DNA of 64,000 bases from Halobacillus sp. Marseille-P3879 (GTDB lineage Bacteria; Bacillota; Bacilli; Bacillales; Halobacillaceae), in the NCBI RefSeq assembly GCF_900240285.1, contig NZ_OESS01000002.1, positions 496,001 through 560,000 of the forward strand, given 5' to 3'. A model generated the notes under the pieces. That model saw nothing but the letters and a program-made list of their open reading frames with translations, was not told the origin of the DNA and ran no database searches. A program made the position numbers and the translations under genes. Positions 7,717-17,614 of the stretch are shown piece after piece (position 1 is the stretch's first letter; each line of letters starts with the position of its first letter).

Positions 7717-9642
7717 ATGAGAAGAGTATCACAAGTAATCGTCAGAAAACGTTTAGTCGCTGTTTTTTTTGTGGCTTTAATTATTTTTACTGTAATTATC
7801 GGCAGACTGGGGTACGTTCAATTTGTTCTTAGTGATTTTCTGGTGGATCGAGCTGAGCAGTCATGGGGGAGGGATATAACGTTTGAACCTGAACGTGGGA
7901 AAATACTGGACACAAATGGAGAAGTTTTAGTTGGTAATCAATCGGCTCCAACTGTTATGGTCGTACCAAGACAGATAAAAGAACCAGAAAAAACAGCCGA
8001 GCAGCTGGCTGATATACTTCAGATGAGTGTGGATAAAGCTTATTCTCATGTAACGAAGCAGGTGTCTATTGAAAAGATGCACCCTGAGGGTAGAAAGATT
8101 TCTGAAGACCAGGCTGACGCTATCCAAATGCTAGACTTACCGGGGGTCTACATCGCTGAGGATTCGGAAAGGTATTATCCTAACGGTGCGTTTCTTTCCC
8201 ATGTACTTGGTTTCAGTGGAATTGACAATCAAGGGCTGTTAGGTCTGGAATCGTATTATGATGAGGAGTTAAAAGGCGAGCAGGGTGCTTTATCATTTTT
8301 CTCTGATGCGAAAGGGAAGCGTATGCCGGATATTGCTGATACTTATACCCCTCCCGTAGACGGTAAGGATTTAAAATTAACAATCGATTATAATGTACAA
8401 TCCATAATTGAACGAGAATTGGATATGGCCGAAGCTAAATATAATCCTGATGGGGCCGTTGCCATAGCGGTAGATCCCAAAACAGGACAAGTAAAAGCGA
8501 TGGCTTCAAGACCAAATTTTCATCCGGGGAGCTACCAGGAAGTTGAAGCTTCAGTATATAACCGTAACCTGCCCGTCTGGAGCACCTATGAACCAGGTTC
8601 TACTTTCAAAATTATTACGTTAGCAGCAGCACTAGAAGAAGGATTAGTTGATTTAGAGGACGAGCATTTTCATGATTCAGGCTCGGTCAAAGTTGGAGGC
8701 GCAACGCTGCATTGCTGGAAAAGCGGGGGCCATGGTGACCAAACATTTTTGGAAGTGGTACAAAACTCTTGTAACCCCGGCTTCGTTCAATTAGGTGAGC
8801 GATTAGGAAAAGAAAAGCTGTTTAATTATATTGAACAATTTGGTTTTGGTGAAAAAACAGGCATTGACTTAGAGGGTGAAGGAAGCGGCATTTTGTTTAA
8901 ACCTGAACAAGTAGGACCTGTAGAACAGGCAACTACTGCTTTTGGCCAGGGTGTCTCTGTTACACCAATTCAGCAGGTAATGGCAGTAGCAGCCGCTGTG
9001 AATGGCGGGTATTATTATGAGCCTTACGTACAGGAAGCCTGGCTTGACCCTGTAAGTGGTGAGGTGCTCGAAGAAAAAGAACCAAACATGATGAAGCAGG
9101 TAATCTCTGAAGAAACATCAAAGGAAGTCAGGGAATCCCTGGAAAGTGTTGTGGCGAAAGGAACAGGTCGCAGTGCTTATGTTGAGGGATATCGAGTTGG
9201 AGGAAAAACAGGTACAGCCCAAAAAGTGGGAGAAGACGGGAAGTATATGAGTGACAACCATATTGTGTCTTTTATTGGCTTTGCCCCGGCGGATGATCCT
9301 GAACTGGTTGTGTATTTAGCAATCGACAACCCTAAGGGTACTGTCCAGTTTGGCGGCGTAGTAGCAGCTCCTATTGTAGGTTCAATTATGGAAGACAGCC
9401 TTAGGTCGTTAGGTGTCAAAGAACGGAAAGATGGTCTGGAAAAGGAATACGCATGGCCTGATGAACCGCTTGTAGAAGTACCTGACGTCACAGGGATGAA
9501 ACGCAAAGAACTGCGGGAAGTACTTACCACGTTACAAGTGGAGACCAGTGGTGAAGGAGATAAAGTTGTAGCCCAGGCACCAAAAGCAGGCGTTAAAGTC
9601 GCAAGTGATTCAACCATTCGCTTATATTTTAATGATGATTGA
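7717..9642 (+). CDS. spoVD: Sporulation-specific penicillin-binding protein SpoVD
   Basis: Class B transpeptidase making the spore cortex peptidoglycan in the mother cell. The 641 residues contain an N-terminal anchor, the dimerisation domain, the catalytic motifs S295-T-F-K, S351-C-N and K497-T-G, and one PASTA domain at the C-terminus. The SCN variant of the second motif matches SpoVD rather than PBP2B. Long identical stretches to B. subtilis SpoVD are recognisable, for example NRNLPVWSTYEPGSTFKII. ATG 7717 was chosen over ATG 7711 and 7666 because AAAGGAG ends 8 bases before it. Works with SpoVE, encoded four genes downstream. Confidence 0.95.
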   Translation: MRRVSQVIVRKRLVAVFFVALIIFTVIIGRLGYVQFVLSDFLVDRAEQSWGRDITFEPERGKILDTNGEVLVGNQSAPTVMVVPRQIKEPEKTAEQLADILQMSVDKAYSHVTKQVSIEKMHPEGRKISEDQADAIQMLDLPGVYIAEDSERYYPNGAFLSHVLGFSGIDNQGLLGLESYYDEELKGEQGALSFFSDAKGKRMPDIADTYTPPVDGKDLKLTIDYNVQSIIERELDMAEAKYNPDGAVAIAVDPKTGQVKAMASRPNFHPGSYQEVEASVYNRNLPVWSTYEPGSTFKIITLAAALEEGLVDLEDEHFHDSGSVKVGGATLHCWKSGGHGDQTFLEVVQNSCNPGFVQLGERLGKEKLFNYIEQFGFGEKTGIDLEGEGSGILFKPEQVGPVEQATTAFGQGVSVTPIQQVMAVAAAVNGGYYYEPYVQEAWLDPVSGEVLEEKEPNMMKQVISEETSKEVRESLESVVAKGTGRSAYVEGYRVGGKTGTAQKVGEDGKYMSDNHIVSFIGFAPADDPELVVYLAIDNPKGTVQFGGVVAAPIVGSIMEDSLRSLGVKERKDGLEKEYAWPDEPLVEVPDVTGMKRKELREVLTTLQVETSGEGDKVVAQAPKAGVKVASDSTIRLYFNDD

Positions 9643-9665
9643 CTTTTCTAAATTTAGGATAATAC

Positions 9666-9694
9666 CATACAGCTTTACGATTTTTTGCTATAAT
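9666..9694 (+). promoter_or_regulatory. Extended -10 promoter upstream of murE
   Basis: TGCTATAAT at 9686-9694 is a perfect extended -10 element, 32 bases before the murE start. The -35 region (CATACA) is weak. It would give vegetative transcription of murE-murF-mraY-murD independent of the sporulation gene in front. Confidence 0.6.
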
Positions 9695-9726
9695 GAAAAA
9701 GAATGTGGACAGTTAGGATGGTATGA

Positions 9727-11202
9727 ATGAAAATTACTAAATTACTTGAATCAATCCCATATTATAAAACAAACCAAAAAATCGATGAATTGGAAATTAA
9801 CGGAGTATCCATGGATTCTCGCTCTGTTGGTTTAGGTGACGTTTTTGTATGTATTATTGGAAACGAATCTGACGGGCATGACTTTGCACTCGCTGCAATC
9901 GATCAGGGAGCGGCTCTTATTATAGCCCAAAGAGAATTGGATATCGATTTTCCGGTAGTCACAGTAAACGATACGACAAAAGCGTTAGCTATGATAGCTT
10001 CCACCTTTTACAATTATCCAACCAGGCAGGTTCATACCATAGGTGTGACAGGCACGAATGGAAAAACAACGATTACGTATTTATTGGATGAGATTTTCAC
10101 TTTAAATAAACACACAACGGCTACAATTGGAACCATTCAAATGAATATTGCGGGAACCACTTATCCGGTAAAAAATACAACTCCTGATTCTCTGTCTCTG
10201 CAGCAAAGTTTTAAGCAAATGGTAAATTCAGGTGTTGATACTGCGATTATGGAAGTTTCTTCCCACGCCCTGGACCAAGGCCGCGTTTACGGGTGCGACT
10301 TTGATGTGGCTATTTTTACAAATTTAACCCAGGATCATCTGGATTACCATGAAAACATGGACGATTATCTTCGGGCTAAGTCCCTATTGTTCGCTCAGTT
10401 AGGGAACGGGTATAATGTGGAACGTAATAAATTTGCTGTTATTAATCAAGATTCACCTTTTGCTCATAAGCTTATTCGTTCAACAGCCCAGCCAGCATTA
10501 ACGTACGGCATCCACGCTGACGCGGACATTTCTGCTAAACAAATTAAGCTTCATGAAAAAGGCAGTTCCTTTATTTTATCAACTCCAGAAGGTGACATTC
10601 CGATCGAAAGTCCTCTAATGGGTATGTTCAGTGTTTACAATATGCTTGCTTCAGCTGGGGCTGCACTTGCCTCTGGGATAAGTCTTTCTACTATTCAACA
10701 GGCGTTTAAACAGACAAAAGGAGTCAGGGGACGCTTTGAACCTGTGCTGGAAGGGCAGCCGTTTGGTGTGGTGGTAGATTATGCCCATACACCTGATTCC
10801 CTTGAGAATGTGCTGAAAACGATGAGTGAGTTTTGTGAAGGATCAATCAGAGTAGTAGTTGGCTGCGGCGGAGACCGGGATCGTACGAAACGTCCATTAA
10901 TGGCTGATGTAGCAGTCAAATACGCCGATCAGGCCATTTTTACATCAGATAACCCTAGAACTGAAGATCCAGAAGTGATTTTACAGGACATGACTTCCCA
11001 TTTAGAGAAGGGGTTTATCGTTGAAGAAAATAGAAAAAAAGCAATCGAGTACGCTATCTCAAATTCGGTACATGGAGATATGGTGCTAATCGCTGGAAAA
11101 GGACATGAAACTTACCAGGAAATTCACGGGGTCCGCCACGATTTTGATGACCGAGAGGTTGCACGGGACATATTACTGAAAGTTAAGGGGAGTCAAATGT
11201 AA
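9727..11202 (+). CDS. murE: UDP-MurNAc-L-Ala-D-Glu:meso-diaminopimelate ligase
   Basis: ATP-dependent addition of the third amino acid to the peptidoglycan stem peptide, 491 residues. Three Mur ligase domains are recognisable: N-terminal substrate binding, central ATPase with GVTGTNGKTT, and C-terminal domain with D408-N-P-R. The DNPR motif is the established marker for meso-diaminopimelate specificity, so the wall is predicted to be A1-gamma type rather than lysine or ornithine. The gene overlaps murF by one base (TAATG). Confidence 0.96.
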   Translation: MKITKLLESIPYYKTNQKIDELEINGVSMDSRSVGLGDVFVCIIGNESDGHDFALAAIDQGAALIIAQRELDIDFPVVTVNDTTKALAMIASTFYNYPTRQVHTIGVTGTNGKTTITYLLDEIFTLNKHTTATIGTIQMNIAGTTYPVKNTTPDSLSLQQSFKQMVNSGVDTAIMEVSSHALDQGRVYGCDFDVAIFTNLTQDHLDYHENMDDYLRAKSLLFAQLGNGYNVERNKFAVINQDSPFAHKLIRSTAQPALTYGIHADADISAKQIKLHEKGSSFILSTPEGDIPIESPLMGMFSVYNMLASAGAALASGISLSTIQQAFKQTKGVRGRFEPVLEGQPFGVVVDYAHTPDSLENVLKTMSEFCEGSIRVVVGCGGDRDRTKRPLMADVAVKYADQAIFTSDNPRTEDPEVILQDMTSHLEKGFIVEENRKKAIEYAISNSVHGDMVLIAGKGHETYQEIHGVRHDFDDREVARDILLKVKGSQM

Positions 11203-12557
11203 TGTTTACTGTAAAGGAATTAGCACCACTTTTCTCTAAAGGGAATGGAGCCACAAATGACCCTATTCAAATTAAAAGTGTAATGACAGATACACGTATG
11301 GAGAAAAAACAGAGCTTGTTTATTCCTCTGGTTGGTGATAATCATGATGCCCATCGTTTCATTATGGATGCGATTAAGAATGGAGCTGTAGCCGCTTTAT
11401 GGCAAAAAGACCACGATTTACCGAGGGAAATTCCTACTGAGTTCCCCGTGTTTATTGTCGAGGATACTCTCCAGGCATTGCAGGAGACATCCTCGTTTTA
11501 TTTGCGTAAAGTAAATCCGATAGTTATAGGAATTACAGGTTCAAATGGAAAGACAACAACTAAGGATATAACAGCCTCGGTATTACAAGTGAAGTATCGC
11601 ACACATAAAACTGCGGGAAACTTTAATAATCACGTGGGTATGCCGTTGACCATTTTATCGATGCCTCCGGAAACAGAAGCGGCGGTTTTGGAAATGGGAA
11701 TGAGCGGACCAGGCGAAATTTCGTTATTATCTAAGCTTGCCAGACCTCAGCATGTCATGATTACCAACATTGGTGAATCTCACATTGAATATTTAGGTTC
11801 TCGAGAGGGGATTGCTAAAGCTAAGCTTGAAATTTTGGACGGCTGGCATGATGGCTGCTTTATTTTTGACGGTGATGAAGAATTACTCGCTTCCTGTTAC
11901 AATAAGCCAAACGCGTTAGCATGCGGGTTTGAAGAACAATGTGATACTGTAATCAGAGATACTCTTCTGGAAGAAAACCGAAGTGAATTCGTCATTAATA
12001 ATAAGCAATATAAATTATTACTGAGCGGTAAGCACAATGTGAAGAATGCGTCTTACGTGATTACCTTAGCTGAAAAAATGGGACTTACGTTTGAGGAAAT
12101 TCAAGCTGGTCTTAATCAGCTGCAAATGTCAGGCATGAGATATGAGAAGCATGCTGGTAAAGAAGGCTCGTTAATTATTAATGATGCATATAATGCTTCT
12201 CCAACTTCAATGAGAGCGACGATAGAAATGGTTGCTCAGCTAACATCTAAGCAGACTAAAGTTCTCATTTTGGGAGATATGTTTGAACTTGGTTCACATG
12301 CGGATCAACTGCATAAAGAAGTAGCAGAAGCTGTAACTGAGGACATTGATGCAGTGTACACAATAGGCGAGCATGCTGCTTATATTGCAGAAGGAATAAA
12401 GGAACAGAAACACAATATAGAATTAAAACATTTTGAGGACAAAAGTTCGTTGGGTCATCACGTTTCCAGACGATTAAATTCTGATACGGTCGTTTTAATC
12501 AAGGCTTCAAGAGGTATGAAATTAGAGGTATTATTAAACGATCTATTAGATGAGTGA
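11202..12557 (+). CDS. murF: UDP-MurNAc-tripeptide:D-Ala-D-Ala ligase
   Basis: Adds D-Ala-D-Ala to complete the UDP-MurNAc pentapeptide. The 451-residue protein has the Mur ligase ATPase loop [13 protein letters not shown], the [11 protein letters not shown] motif, and the C-terminal [12 protein letters not shown] signature of MurF. The start ATG shares its A with the murE stop codon. The next gene, mraY, begins 25 bases downstream. Confidence 0.96.
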   Translation: MFTVKELAPLFSKGNGATNDPIQIKSVMTDTRMEKKQSLFIPLVGDNHDAHRFIMDAIKNGAVAALWQKDHDLPREIPTEFPVFIVEDTLQALQETSSFYLRKVNPIVIGITGSNGKTTTKDITASVLQVKYRTHKTAGNFNNHVGMPLTILSMPPETEAAVLEMGMSGPGEISLLSKLARPQHVMITNIGESHIEYLGSREGIAKAKLEILDGWHDGCFIFDGDEELLASCYNKPNALACGFEEQCDTVIRDTLLEENRSEFVINNKQYKLLLSGKHNVKNASYVITLAEKMGLTFEEIQAGLNQLQMSGMRYEKHAGKEGSLIINDAYNASPTSMRATIEMVAQLTSKQTKVLILGDMFELGSHADQLHKEVAEAVTEDIDAVYTIGEHAAYIAEGIKEQKHNIELKHFEDKSSLGHHVSRRLNSDTVVLIKASRGMKLEVLLNDLLDE

Positions 12558-12582
12558 GACGACAACGGAGGAGGAAACATTC

Positions 12583-13569
12583 ATGAACGACTATATATTA
12601 TTACTAACAATGGCATTATCCTTTTTACTTACTGTGATTATTTCCCCGCTCATTATTCCTTTTTTGCGGCGGCTTAAGTTTGGCCAGAGCATTAGAGAAG
12701 AAGGGCCTAAATCACATCAAAAAAAATCAGGAACGCCGACAATGGGCGGAGTAATGATTTTAATATCTATAACGGTTACAACCTTAATCGCTTCCTTCTG
12801 GTTTATTGAAGCACCAAGTCAAGTACATATGTTTATCGTATTGTTTGTACTTATTGGGTATGGTTTGCTCGGATTTTTAGATGATTACATCAAAGTAGCT
12901 CTAAAAAGAAACCTTGGTTTAACTTCTAAGCAGAAAATGCTTGGTCAAATCATTATTGCCATCGTAGTTTATGTTATCTTGCAACAGAATGGGTTTTCTA
13001 CATATATTGAAATCCCTGGTACGACGATAGAACTTGAGCTTGGCTTCGGTTATGCATTACTTATATTAGTAATGTTGGTTGGCGGGTCCAATGCAGTCAA
13101 TCTTACAGATGGTCTTGACGGATTATTAGCAGGGACAGCCGCTATTGCATTTGGAGCTTTCGGTATTCTGGCTTGGATTGCGGATGGAAATGTGGAAGTG
13201 GCAGTGTTTAGCTTATCTGTTGTCGGTGCCCTTTTAGGCTTCTTAGTTTTTAATGCCCACCCTGCTAAAGTATTTATGGGTGATACTGGATCGCTGGCTT
13301 TAGGCGGAGCTATCGCAGTTGTAGCAATCTTAACAAAACTTGAACTGCTGCTTGTAATAATCGGTGGTATATTTGTTATTGAAACACTATCTGTCATTCT
13401 ACAAGTGGCTTCATATAAAACAACTGGAAAAAGAATATTTAAAATGAGTCCGCTGCATCATCACTATGAATTGAAAGGGTGGTCAGAATGGCGTGTTGTG
13501 ACCACGTTTTGGACAGTCGGTTTCTTATTTGCGATTTTAGGTGTATATATTGAGGTGATGTTCGGGTGA
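12583..13569 (+). CDS. mraY: Phospho-MurNAc-pentapeptide transferase MraY
   Basis: Integral membrane enzyme that transfers phospho-MurNAc-pentapeptide to undecaprenyl phosphate, forming lipid I. The 328 residues form about ten membrane helices. Conserved loops include [18 protein letters not shown] (acidic pair), NLTDGLDGL and the SPLHHHYEL histidine motif. The frame is open from 12550, but ATG 12583 follows GGAGGAGG at good spacing and matches the family N-terminus. It overlaps murD by four bases. Confidence 0.96.
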   Translation: MNDYILLLTMALSFLLTVIISPLIIPFLRRLKFGQSIREEGPKSHQKKSGTPTMGGVMILISITVTTLIASFWFIEAPSQVHMFIVLFVLIGYGLLGFLDDYIKVALKRNLGLTSKQKMLGQIIIAIVVYVILQQNGFSTYIEIPGTTIELELGFGYALLILVMLVGGSNAVNLTDGLDGLLAGTAAIAFGAFGILAWIADGNVEVAVFSLSVVGALLGFLVFNAHPAKVFMGDTGSLALGGAIAVVAILTKLELLLVIIGGIFVIETLSVILQVASYKTTGKRIFKMSPLHHHYELKGWSEWRVVTTFWTVGFLFAILGVYIEVMFG

Positions 13570-14918
13570 AACAACTAGACGTAAACGCATTTCCCTATTC
13601 TAAAGTTCTTGTGGTAGGATTAGCCAAAAGCGGCACAGCTGCCGCACAGTTACTGCTCGACAGCGGAATTAACGTAACGATTAATGATTTAAAAGCCACG
13701 GAGAATAGTCCTGAAATCCAGGATTTAATAGCAAAAGGGGCTTCTATAATTACAGGAAGTCATCCTCTTGAACTTTTAGATGAAAATGAGCTGGTTATCA
13801 AGAATCCGGGGATCCCTTACGAAAACCCGATTATAGATGAGGCGTTAAAGAGAAATATTCCCATAGTGACTGAAGTAGAGCTGGCAGGCTTGCTTCATGA
13901 AGGGAACATTATCGGGGTCACAGGCTCTAATGGTAAAACAACGACAACAACCCTTATTTATGAATTTATGAAAGCGGACCAATCTCAAGTGAGAATTGCA
14001 GGGAATATAGGCGAGGTTTCCTGTGAGGTAGCTCGTTCTACACATAGGAACGATACGATGGTAGTCGAGCTGTCTTCTTTTCAACTGCTCGGGATAAAGA
14101 AGTTTTCACCACATATTGCTGTACTGCTTAACTTATTTGAAGCACATTTGGATTATCATCACAGCATAGAAAACTATCATCAAGCCAAACTAGCAATTGC
14201 CAAAAACCAACGTGCAGATGATTTCTTTGTATATAATGCTGATGATCCTGCTATCCAGGCATACCTTAGTTCAATACCGTCCAGGCTCGTTCCATTTTCC
14301 ATTTGCGAAGAGGTGGAAGGCAGTTGGTCGGACGGCACATCTATATACTTTAAAGATGAGAAAATAATGGATCTAAAAGAGGTTGTGTTAGTAGGGAAGC
14401 ATAATCTGTCTAATATTTTGGCAGCAGTGGCTGCTGCTAAATTAAGCGGTGTGACCAACGCGGCAATTGTGCAGGTATTGTCTACATTTAAAGGTGTAGA
14501 ACACCGGATGGAATATGTAACAAAGAAACAACAGGTTTATTTTTATAATGATTCAAAAGCGACAAATATTCTAGCCACCACCAACGCCCTCCAGGGTTTT
14601 AAAAAACCTGTCATACTTCTGGCGGGAGGCCTGGATCGAGGTAACGAATTTGATGAGTTGATTGGGTCACTTTCACGGGTCAAAGCTCTTGTCTTGTTTG
14701 GTGAAACCGCTCATAAGATCGCAGAAGCCGGACGCAAAGCCGGTATTTCGGATATTAAATTTGTGAACAACATGAATGAAGCTGTCGCTGCGGCTTATTC
14801 ATTTGCAGACGCAGAGGATGTTATTCTTCTGTCTCCTGCATGTGCAAGCTGGGATCAATATAAGACATTTGAAGAAAGAGGTTATATGTTTAAAGAAGCT
14901 GTGCATAAGCTGAAGTAA
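13566..14918 (+). CDS. murD: UDP-MurNAc-L-Ala:D-Glu ligase
   Basis: Cytosolic Mur ligase adding D-glutamate, 450 residues. N-terminal dinucleotide-like domain ([15 protein letters not shown]), central ATPase with [12 protein letters not shown], and [11 protein letters not shown] near the C-terminus, the MurD signature. It starts at GTG 13566, in a GTGA overlap with the mraY stop. In B. subtilis the following genes are spoVE and murG; here only spoVE follows. Confidence 0.96.
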   Translation: MKQLDVNAFPYSKVLVVGLAKSGTAAAQLLLDSGINVTINDLKATENSPEIQDLIAKGASIITGSHPLELLDENELVIKNPGIPYENPIIDEALKRNIPIVTEVELAGLLHEGNIIGVTGSNGKTTTTTLIYEFMKADQSQVRIAGNIGEVSCEVARSTHRNDTMVVELSSFQLLGIKKFSPHIAVLLNLFEAHLDYHHSIENYHQAKLAIAKNQRADDFFVYNADDPAIQAYLSSIPSRLVPFSICEEVEGSWSDGTSIYFKDEKIMDLKEVVLVGKHNLSNILAAVAAAKLSGVTNAAIVQVLSTFKGVEHRMEYVTKKQQVYFYNDSKATNILATTNALQGFKKPVILLAGGLDRGNEFDELIGSLSRVKALVLFGETAHKIAEAGRKAGISDIKFVNNMNEAVAAAYSFADAEDVILLSPACASWDQYKTFEERGYMFKEAVHKLK

Positions 14919-14974
14919 GGGCTTATTGTACAAGCATGAAGCCCTGGTTTCCAAATGGGAGGTAGGGTTTTTTT

Positions 14975-16078
14975 ATGCGATCAAATGAACAAAAGCCGGA
15001 TGTATGGTTAGTCATTACGATTTTATGTCTTTTGATCATTGGGATCGTGATGGTTTACAGTTCATCAAGTATATGGTCTGAATACAAGTTTGATGACTCC
15101 TGGTTTTACGCTAAACGCCAGATACTTTTTGCTTCACTTGGTTTAATTGCTATGTACATGTTGTCACGAATCCCTTATTTTGTGTGGTATAAACACGCTA
15201 AATTAATTGTTATCGTCTGCCTGGTATTCCTGATTCTTGTTTTAATTCCAGGCGTAGGGATGGTGCGTGGAGGAGCAAGAAGCTGGATAGGAATTGGGAT
15301 GTTCAGTATTCAGCCTTCTGAATTCATGAAACTCGGATTAATCATTTTTCTTGCTAAATTCCTTTCTATCAGACAGAAAAGAATGGTTTCTTTTCAGGAG
15401 GGTTTTTTACCAGGACTCGCAATTATCCTTATCCCTTTTGCTTTAATTATGCTGCAGCCTGACCTGGGAACAGGAGTGGTAATGGTAGGGACATGTTTAG
15501 TAATGATGTTCGTTGCAGGTGCTAGAATCGCCCACTTTATGTTGATAGTGGCTGGCGGATTGGCGGGAATGGCAGGATTAATTGCTTCAGCCCCGTACCG
15601 TATTCAACGAATTACAGCTTTCCTTCACCCCTGGGAAGATCCGCTGGGAAGCGGGTTTCAAATTATTCAATCTTTATATGCAATAGGACCAGGAGGGCTG
15701 CTTGGGCTTGGTCTAGGCAAGAGTATGCAAAAGTTCTTTTATTTACCTGAACCTCAGACGGATTTCATATACTCTGTACTTGCTGAAGAATTAGGATTTC
15801 TCGGTGGATCGATTGTACTCGTGCTTTTCTTTATCCTTCTATGGAGAGGTGTGCGGGCAAGCCTGCATGCGTCAGACTTGTTTGGAAGTTTACTTGCACT
15901 TGGAATTGTGGGAATGATTTCTATTCAAGTCATGATAAATGTAAGTGTAGTAACCGGCTTAATCCCTGTTACCGGAATTACCCTCCCGCTTATCAGCTAT
16001 GGCGGTTCTTCTCTTACACTTACTTTAGCAGCTCTCGGACTGCTTCTGAGCGTTAGTCGATATTCAAATGAATCCTGA
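14975..16078 (+). CDS. spoVE: SEDS-family glycosyltransferase SpoVE
   Basis: A ten-helix SEDS protein, 367 residues, close in length to B. subtilis SpoVE (366). SEDS proteins polymerise glycan from lipid II and pair with a class B PBP, here presumably SpoVD for the spore cortex. Conserved stretches are GARSWIGIGMFSIQPSEFMK, QPDLGTGVVM and PVTGITLPLISYGGSS. The SD GGGAGGT precedes ATG 14975. FtsW has the same fold, but the position and close C-terminal similarity favour SpoVE. Confidence 0.9.
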   Translation: MRSNEQKPDVWLVITILCLLIIGIVMVYSSSSIWSEYKFDDSWFYAKRQILFASLGLIAMYMLSRIPYFVWYKHAKLIVIVCLVFLILVLIPGVGMVRGGARSWIGIGMFSIQPSEFMKLGLIIFLAKFLSIRQKRMVSFQEGFLPGLAIILIPFALIMLQPDLGTGVVMVGTCLVMMFVAGARIAHFMLIVAGGLAGMAGLIASAPYRIQRITAFLHPWEDPLGSGFQIIQSLYAIGPGGLLGLGLGKSMQKFFYLPEPQTDFIYSVLAEELGFLGGSIVLVLFFILLWRGVRASLHASDLFGSLLALGIVGMISIQVMINVSVVTGLIPVTGITLPLISYGGSSLTLTLAALGLLLSVSRYSNES

Positions 16079-16106
16079 CCGCACATTTTACGATGTGCGG
16101 TTTTTT
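16079..16106 (+). terminator. Rho-independent terminator directly after spoVE
   Basis: An 8-bp stem CCGCACAT/ATGTGCGG with a 6-base loop and six T, beginning right after the spoVE stop. In B. subtilis murG and murB continue the operon at this point; here transcription ends. Confidence 0.9.
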
Positions 16107-16228
16107 GGTATATAGGTTTATAATTTTATAGAGGAGGGTAATTATAATTTGCCGTTAATAAAGGAAAACATCATTCTTTAGTCTACAAAAATAACTGAAT
16201 AATCCTGTAAAACAATTAGATTCTCTTA

Positions 16229-16257
16229 CATAAATAGCCTTATTTGTGTGATATAAT
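16229..16257 (+). promoter_or_regulatory. Extended -10 promoter of divIB
   Basis: TGATATAAT at 16249-16257 is an extended -10 with a perfect TATAAT hexamer, 79 bases upstream of the divIB start. The -35 region is poor. It follows the spoVE terminator, so divIB has its own transcript. Confidence 0.6.
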
Positions 16258-16335
16258 GAGTCATATGAACGTAAGTACAGGGAAAGCATCCTGGCTTTAA
16301 TTTAATGGAAATGGCAGCAAGGAGAAATGCGAATC

Positions 16336-17172
16336 ATGCCGGAGAAAAAAGTTGTTTCCATAGAGGATCGAATACCAAAATTAAAACAAGTAAGAAAGAA
16401 AAAAGCAAACCGAAGATTAATTCAGTATCTATCATTATTATTTCTTCTCATATCAATAGTTGTCTATTTACAGTCGCCTTTAAGTCATGTGAACCAGGTA
16501 GAAATTGAAGGAGACCGATTTATAAATGAAGAAGAGATCAGAGATTTAACTGAAATTACAACGAAGTCAAATATTTGGCAGGTAGACCCTGCAGAGATTG
16601 AGGACAAAGTTTCTAAACACTCTCAAATAATGAATGTGTCTGTGAAAAGGGATCTCCCGAGTACAATAGTGGTCGAAGTAGACGAGGCTGAACGAATCGG
16701 CTATATCCAATCAGAGGGTCAATTTCAACCGATTTTAGAAAACGGTGCAAAAATAGATTCTTCGGAAGAACTGCCTGGGGGAGATGCTCCTATTTTAAAA
16801 GAGTTTAATGAATCAACTTATTTAGAAGAAATGTCGAAACAGTTAAAGGAGATCCCACAAAGCATTTCCAGTCTTATATCTGAAATTCATTACACTCCGG
16901 ATGAAGAAAACCCCTATTTAATTACTCTTTACATGAGCGATGGATATGAAGTTCAAGCTTCTATTCGTACGTTTTCTGAGAAAATTACAGCATATCCTTC
17001 TATCGCATCTCAAATTGAAGATGGAGAGCAAGGGATCATTCACATTGACGTAGGAGCTTACTTTGAATCATACTCTGATTCAAACGAGGATGAAGATGGC
17101 TCAAGTGAAACGGATGATGGGGAAGCAGAAGAAAACCAGGATACCGCAGAAGAAGACAGCGAAGAGGAATAA
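16336..17172 (+). CDS. divIB: Cell division protein DivIB (FtsQ)
   Basis: Bitopic division protein, 278 residues. Basic cytoplasmic N-terminus (KLKQVRKKKANRR), one membrane helix (about residues 33-51), extracellular POTRA domain starting VNQVEIEGDRFINEEEI, the beta domain, and a strikingly acidic tail of about 30 residues rich in Asp, Glu and Ser. It binds FtsL and DivIC. ATG 16327 is in frame but only two bases after AAGGAG, so ATG 16336 is preferred. It stands alone between a terminator and a 442-base gene-free stretch. Confidence 0.9.
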   Translation: MPEKKVVSIEDRIPKLKQVRKKKANRRLIQYLSLLFLLISIVVYLQSPLSHVNQVEIEGDRFINEEEIRDLTEITTKSNIWQVDPAEIEDKVSKHSQIMNVSVKRDLPSTIVVEVDEAERIGYIQSEGQFQPILENGAKIDSSEELPGGDAPILKEFNESTYLEEMSKQLKEIPQSISSLISEIHYTPDEENPYLITLYMSDGYEVQASIRTFSEKITAYPSIASQIEDGEQGIIHIDVGAYFESYSDSNEDEDGSSETDDGEAEENQDTAEEDSEEE

Positions 17173-17614
17173 GAGCATCGGCAGGGTAGAAATGGGTTTG
17201 CTTTACTTTTTCTTTAATAAATAGAATGGCAGAGTACCATCACAGGTGGGAGAGGTATTTTTCATTCCCTGAATATGAATTCTCATTATTTGGCTGTTGT
17301 TGTTTGAACAGGATTTGATACACTTTACTAGTGGAAAGGCAAATAATGAAATACTATTCACTGCTCATACTATTTAGAATTCCAATCTTACACAGCAGCC
17401 TGCTTAAGAAATTTCAAAAAATTGAAACGAATTTAGAGGGATTTTATAATCATTGTGGAAACAAAATGTAAGCGGGTAATTGAGTCAGCAGTTAAGGGCT
17501 CGTTTACGCTCTTTATCAATTCATTTACGTTTATATTGCAATGATTGTTTTTTTGTAGTAAAAACGATATGATTTTAAGTACTTATATGGCTTGTAACAG
17601 GAGGTGCGTCACTG
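17173..17614. other. 442-base gene-free stretch between divIB and ftsA
   Basis: No frame of credible coding character and no clear terminator for divIB was found. B. subtilis has ylxW, ylxX and sbp between divIB and ftsA; none is present. The right end carries the ftsA promoter and SD. An AGGATTT/GTGGAAA pair at 17310-17337 only loosely resembles a sigma-H promoter. Confidence 0.6.
17545..17573 (+). promoter_or_regulatory. Probable sigma-A promoter of ftsA-ftsZ
   Basis: TTGTTT (17545-17550) and TATGAT (17568-17573) are separated by 17 bases and lie 42 bases before the ftsA start. Confidence 0.55.

Noticed and set aside
9177-9617. 146-residue reverse frame inside spoVD
   Set aside because: Antisense shadow with low-complexity composition; the forward gene is certain.
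13050-13397. 115-residue reverse frame inside mraY
   Set aside because: Antisense of membrane helices; no SD and no family resemblance.
14916-14945. GGGCTT/AAGCCC hairpin between murD and spoVE
   Set aside because: Six-base stem with a 14-base loop and no T run; not a credible terminator.
17310-17337. Sigma-H-like promoter (AGGATTT ... GTGGAAA) before ftsA
   Set aside because: The spacer is 14 bases and the -10 lacks the final T of GAAT; too weak to call, although B. subtilis ftsAZ does have a sigma-H promoter.
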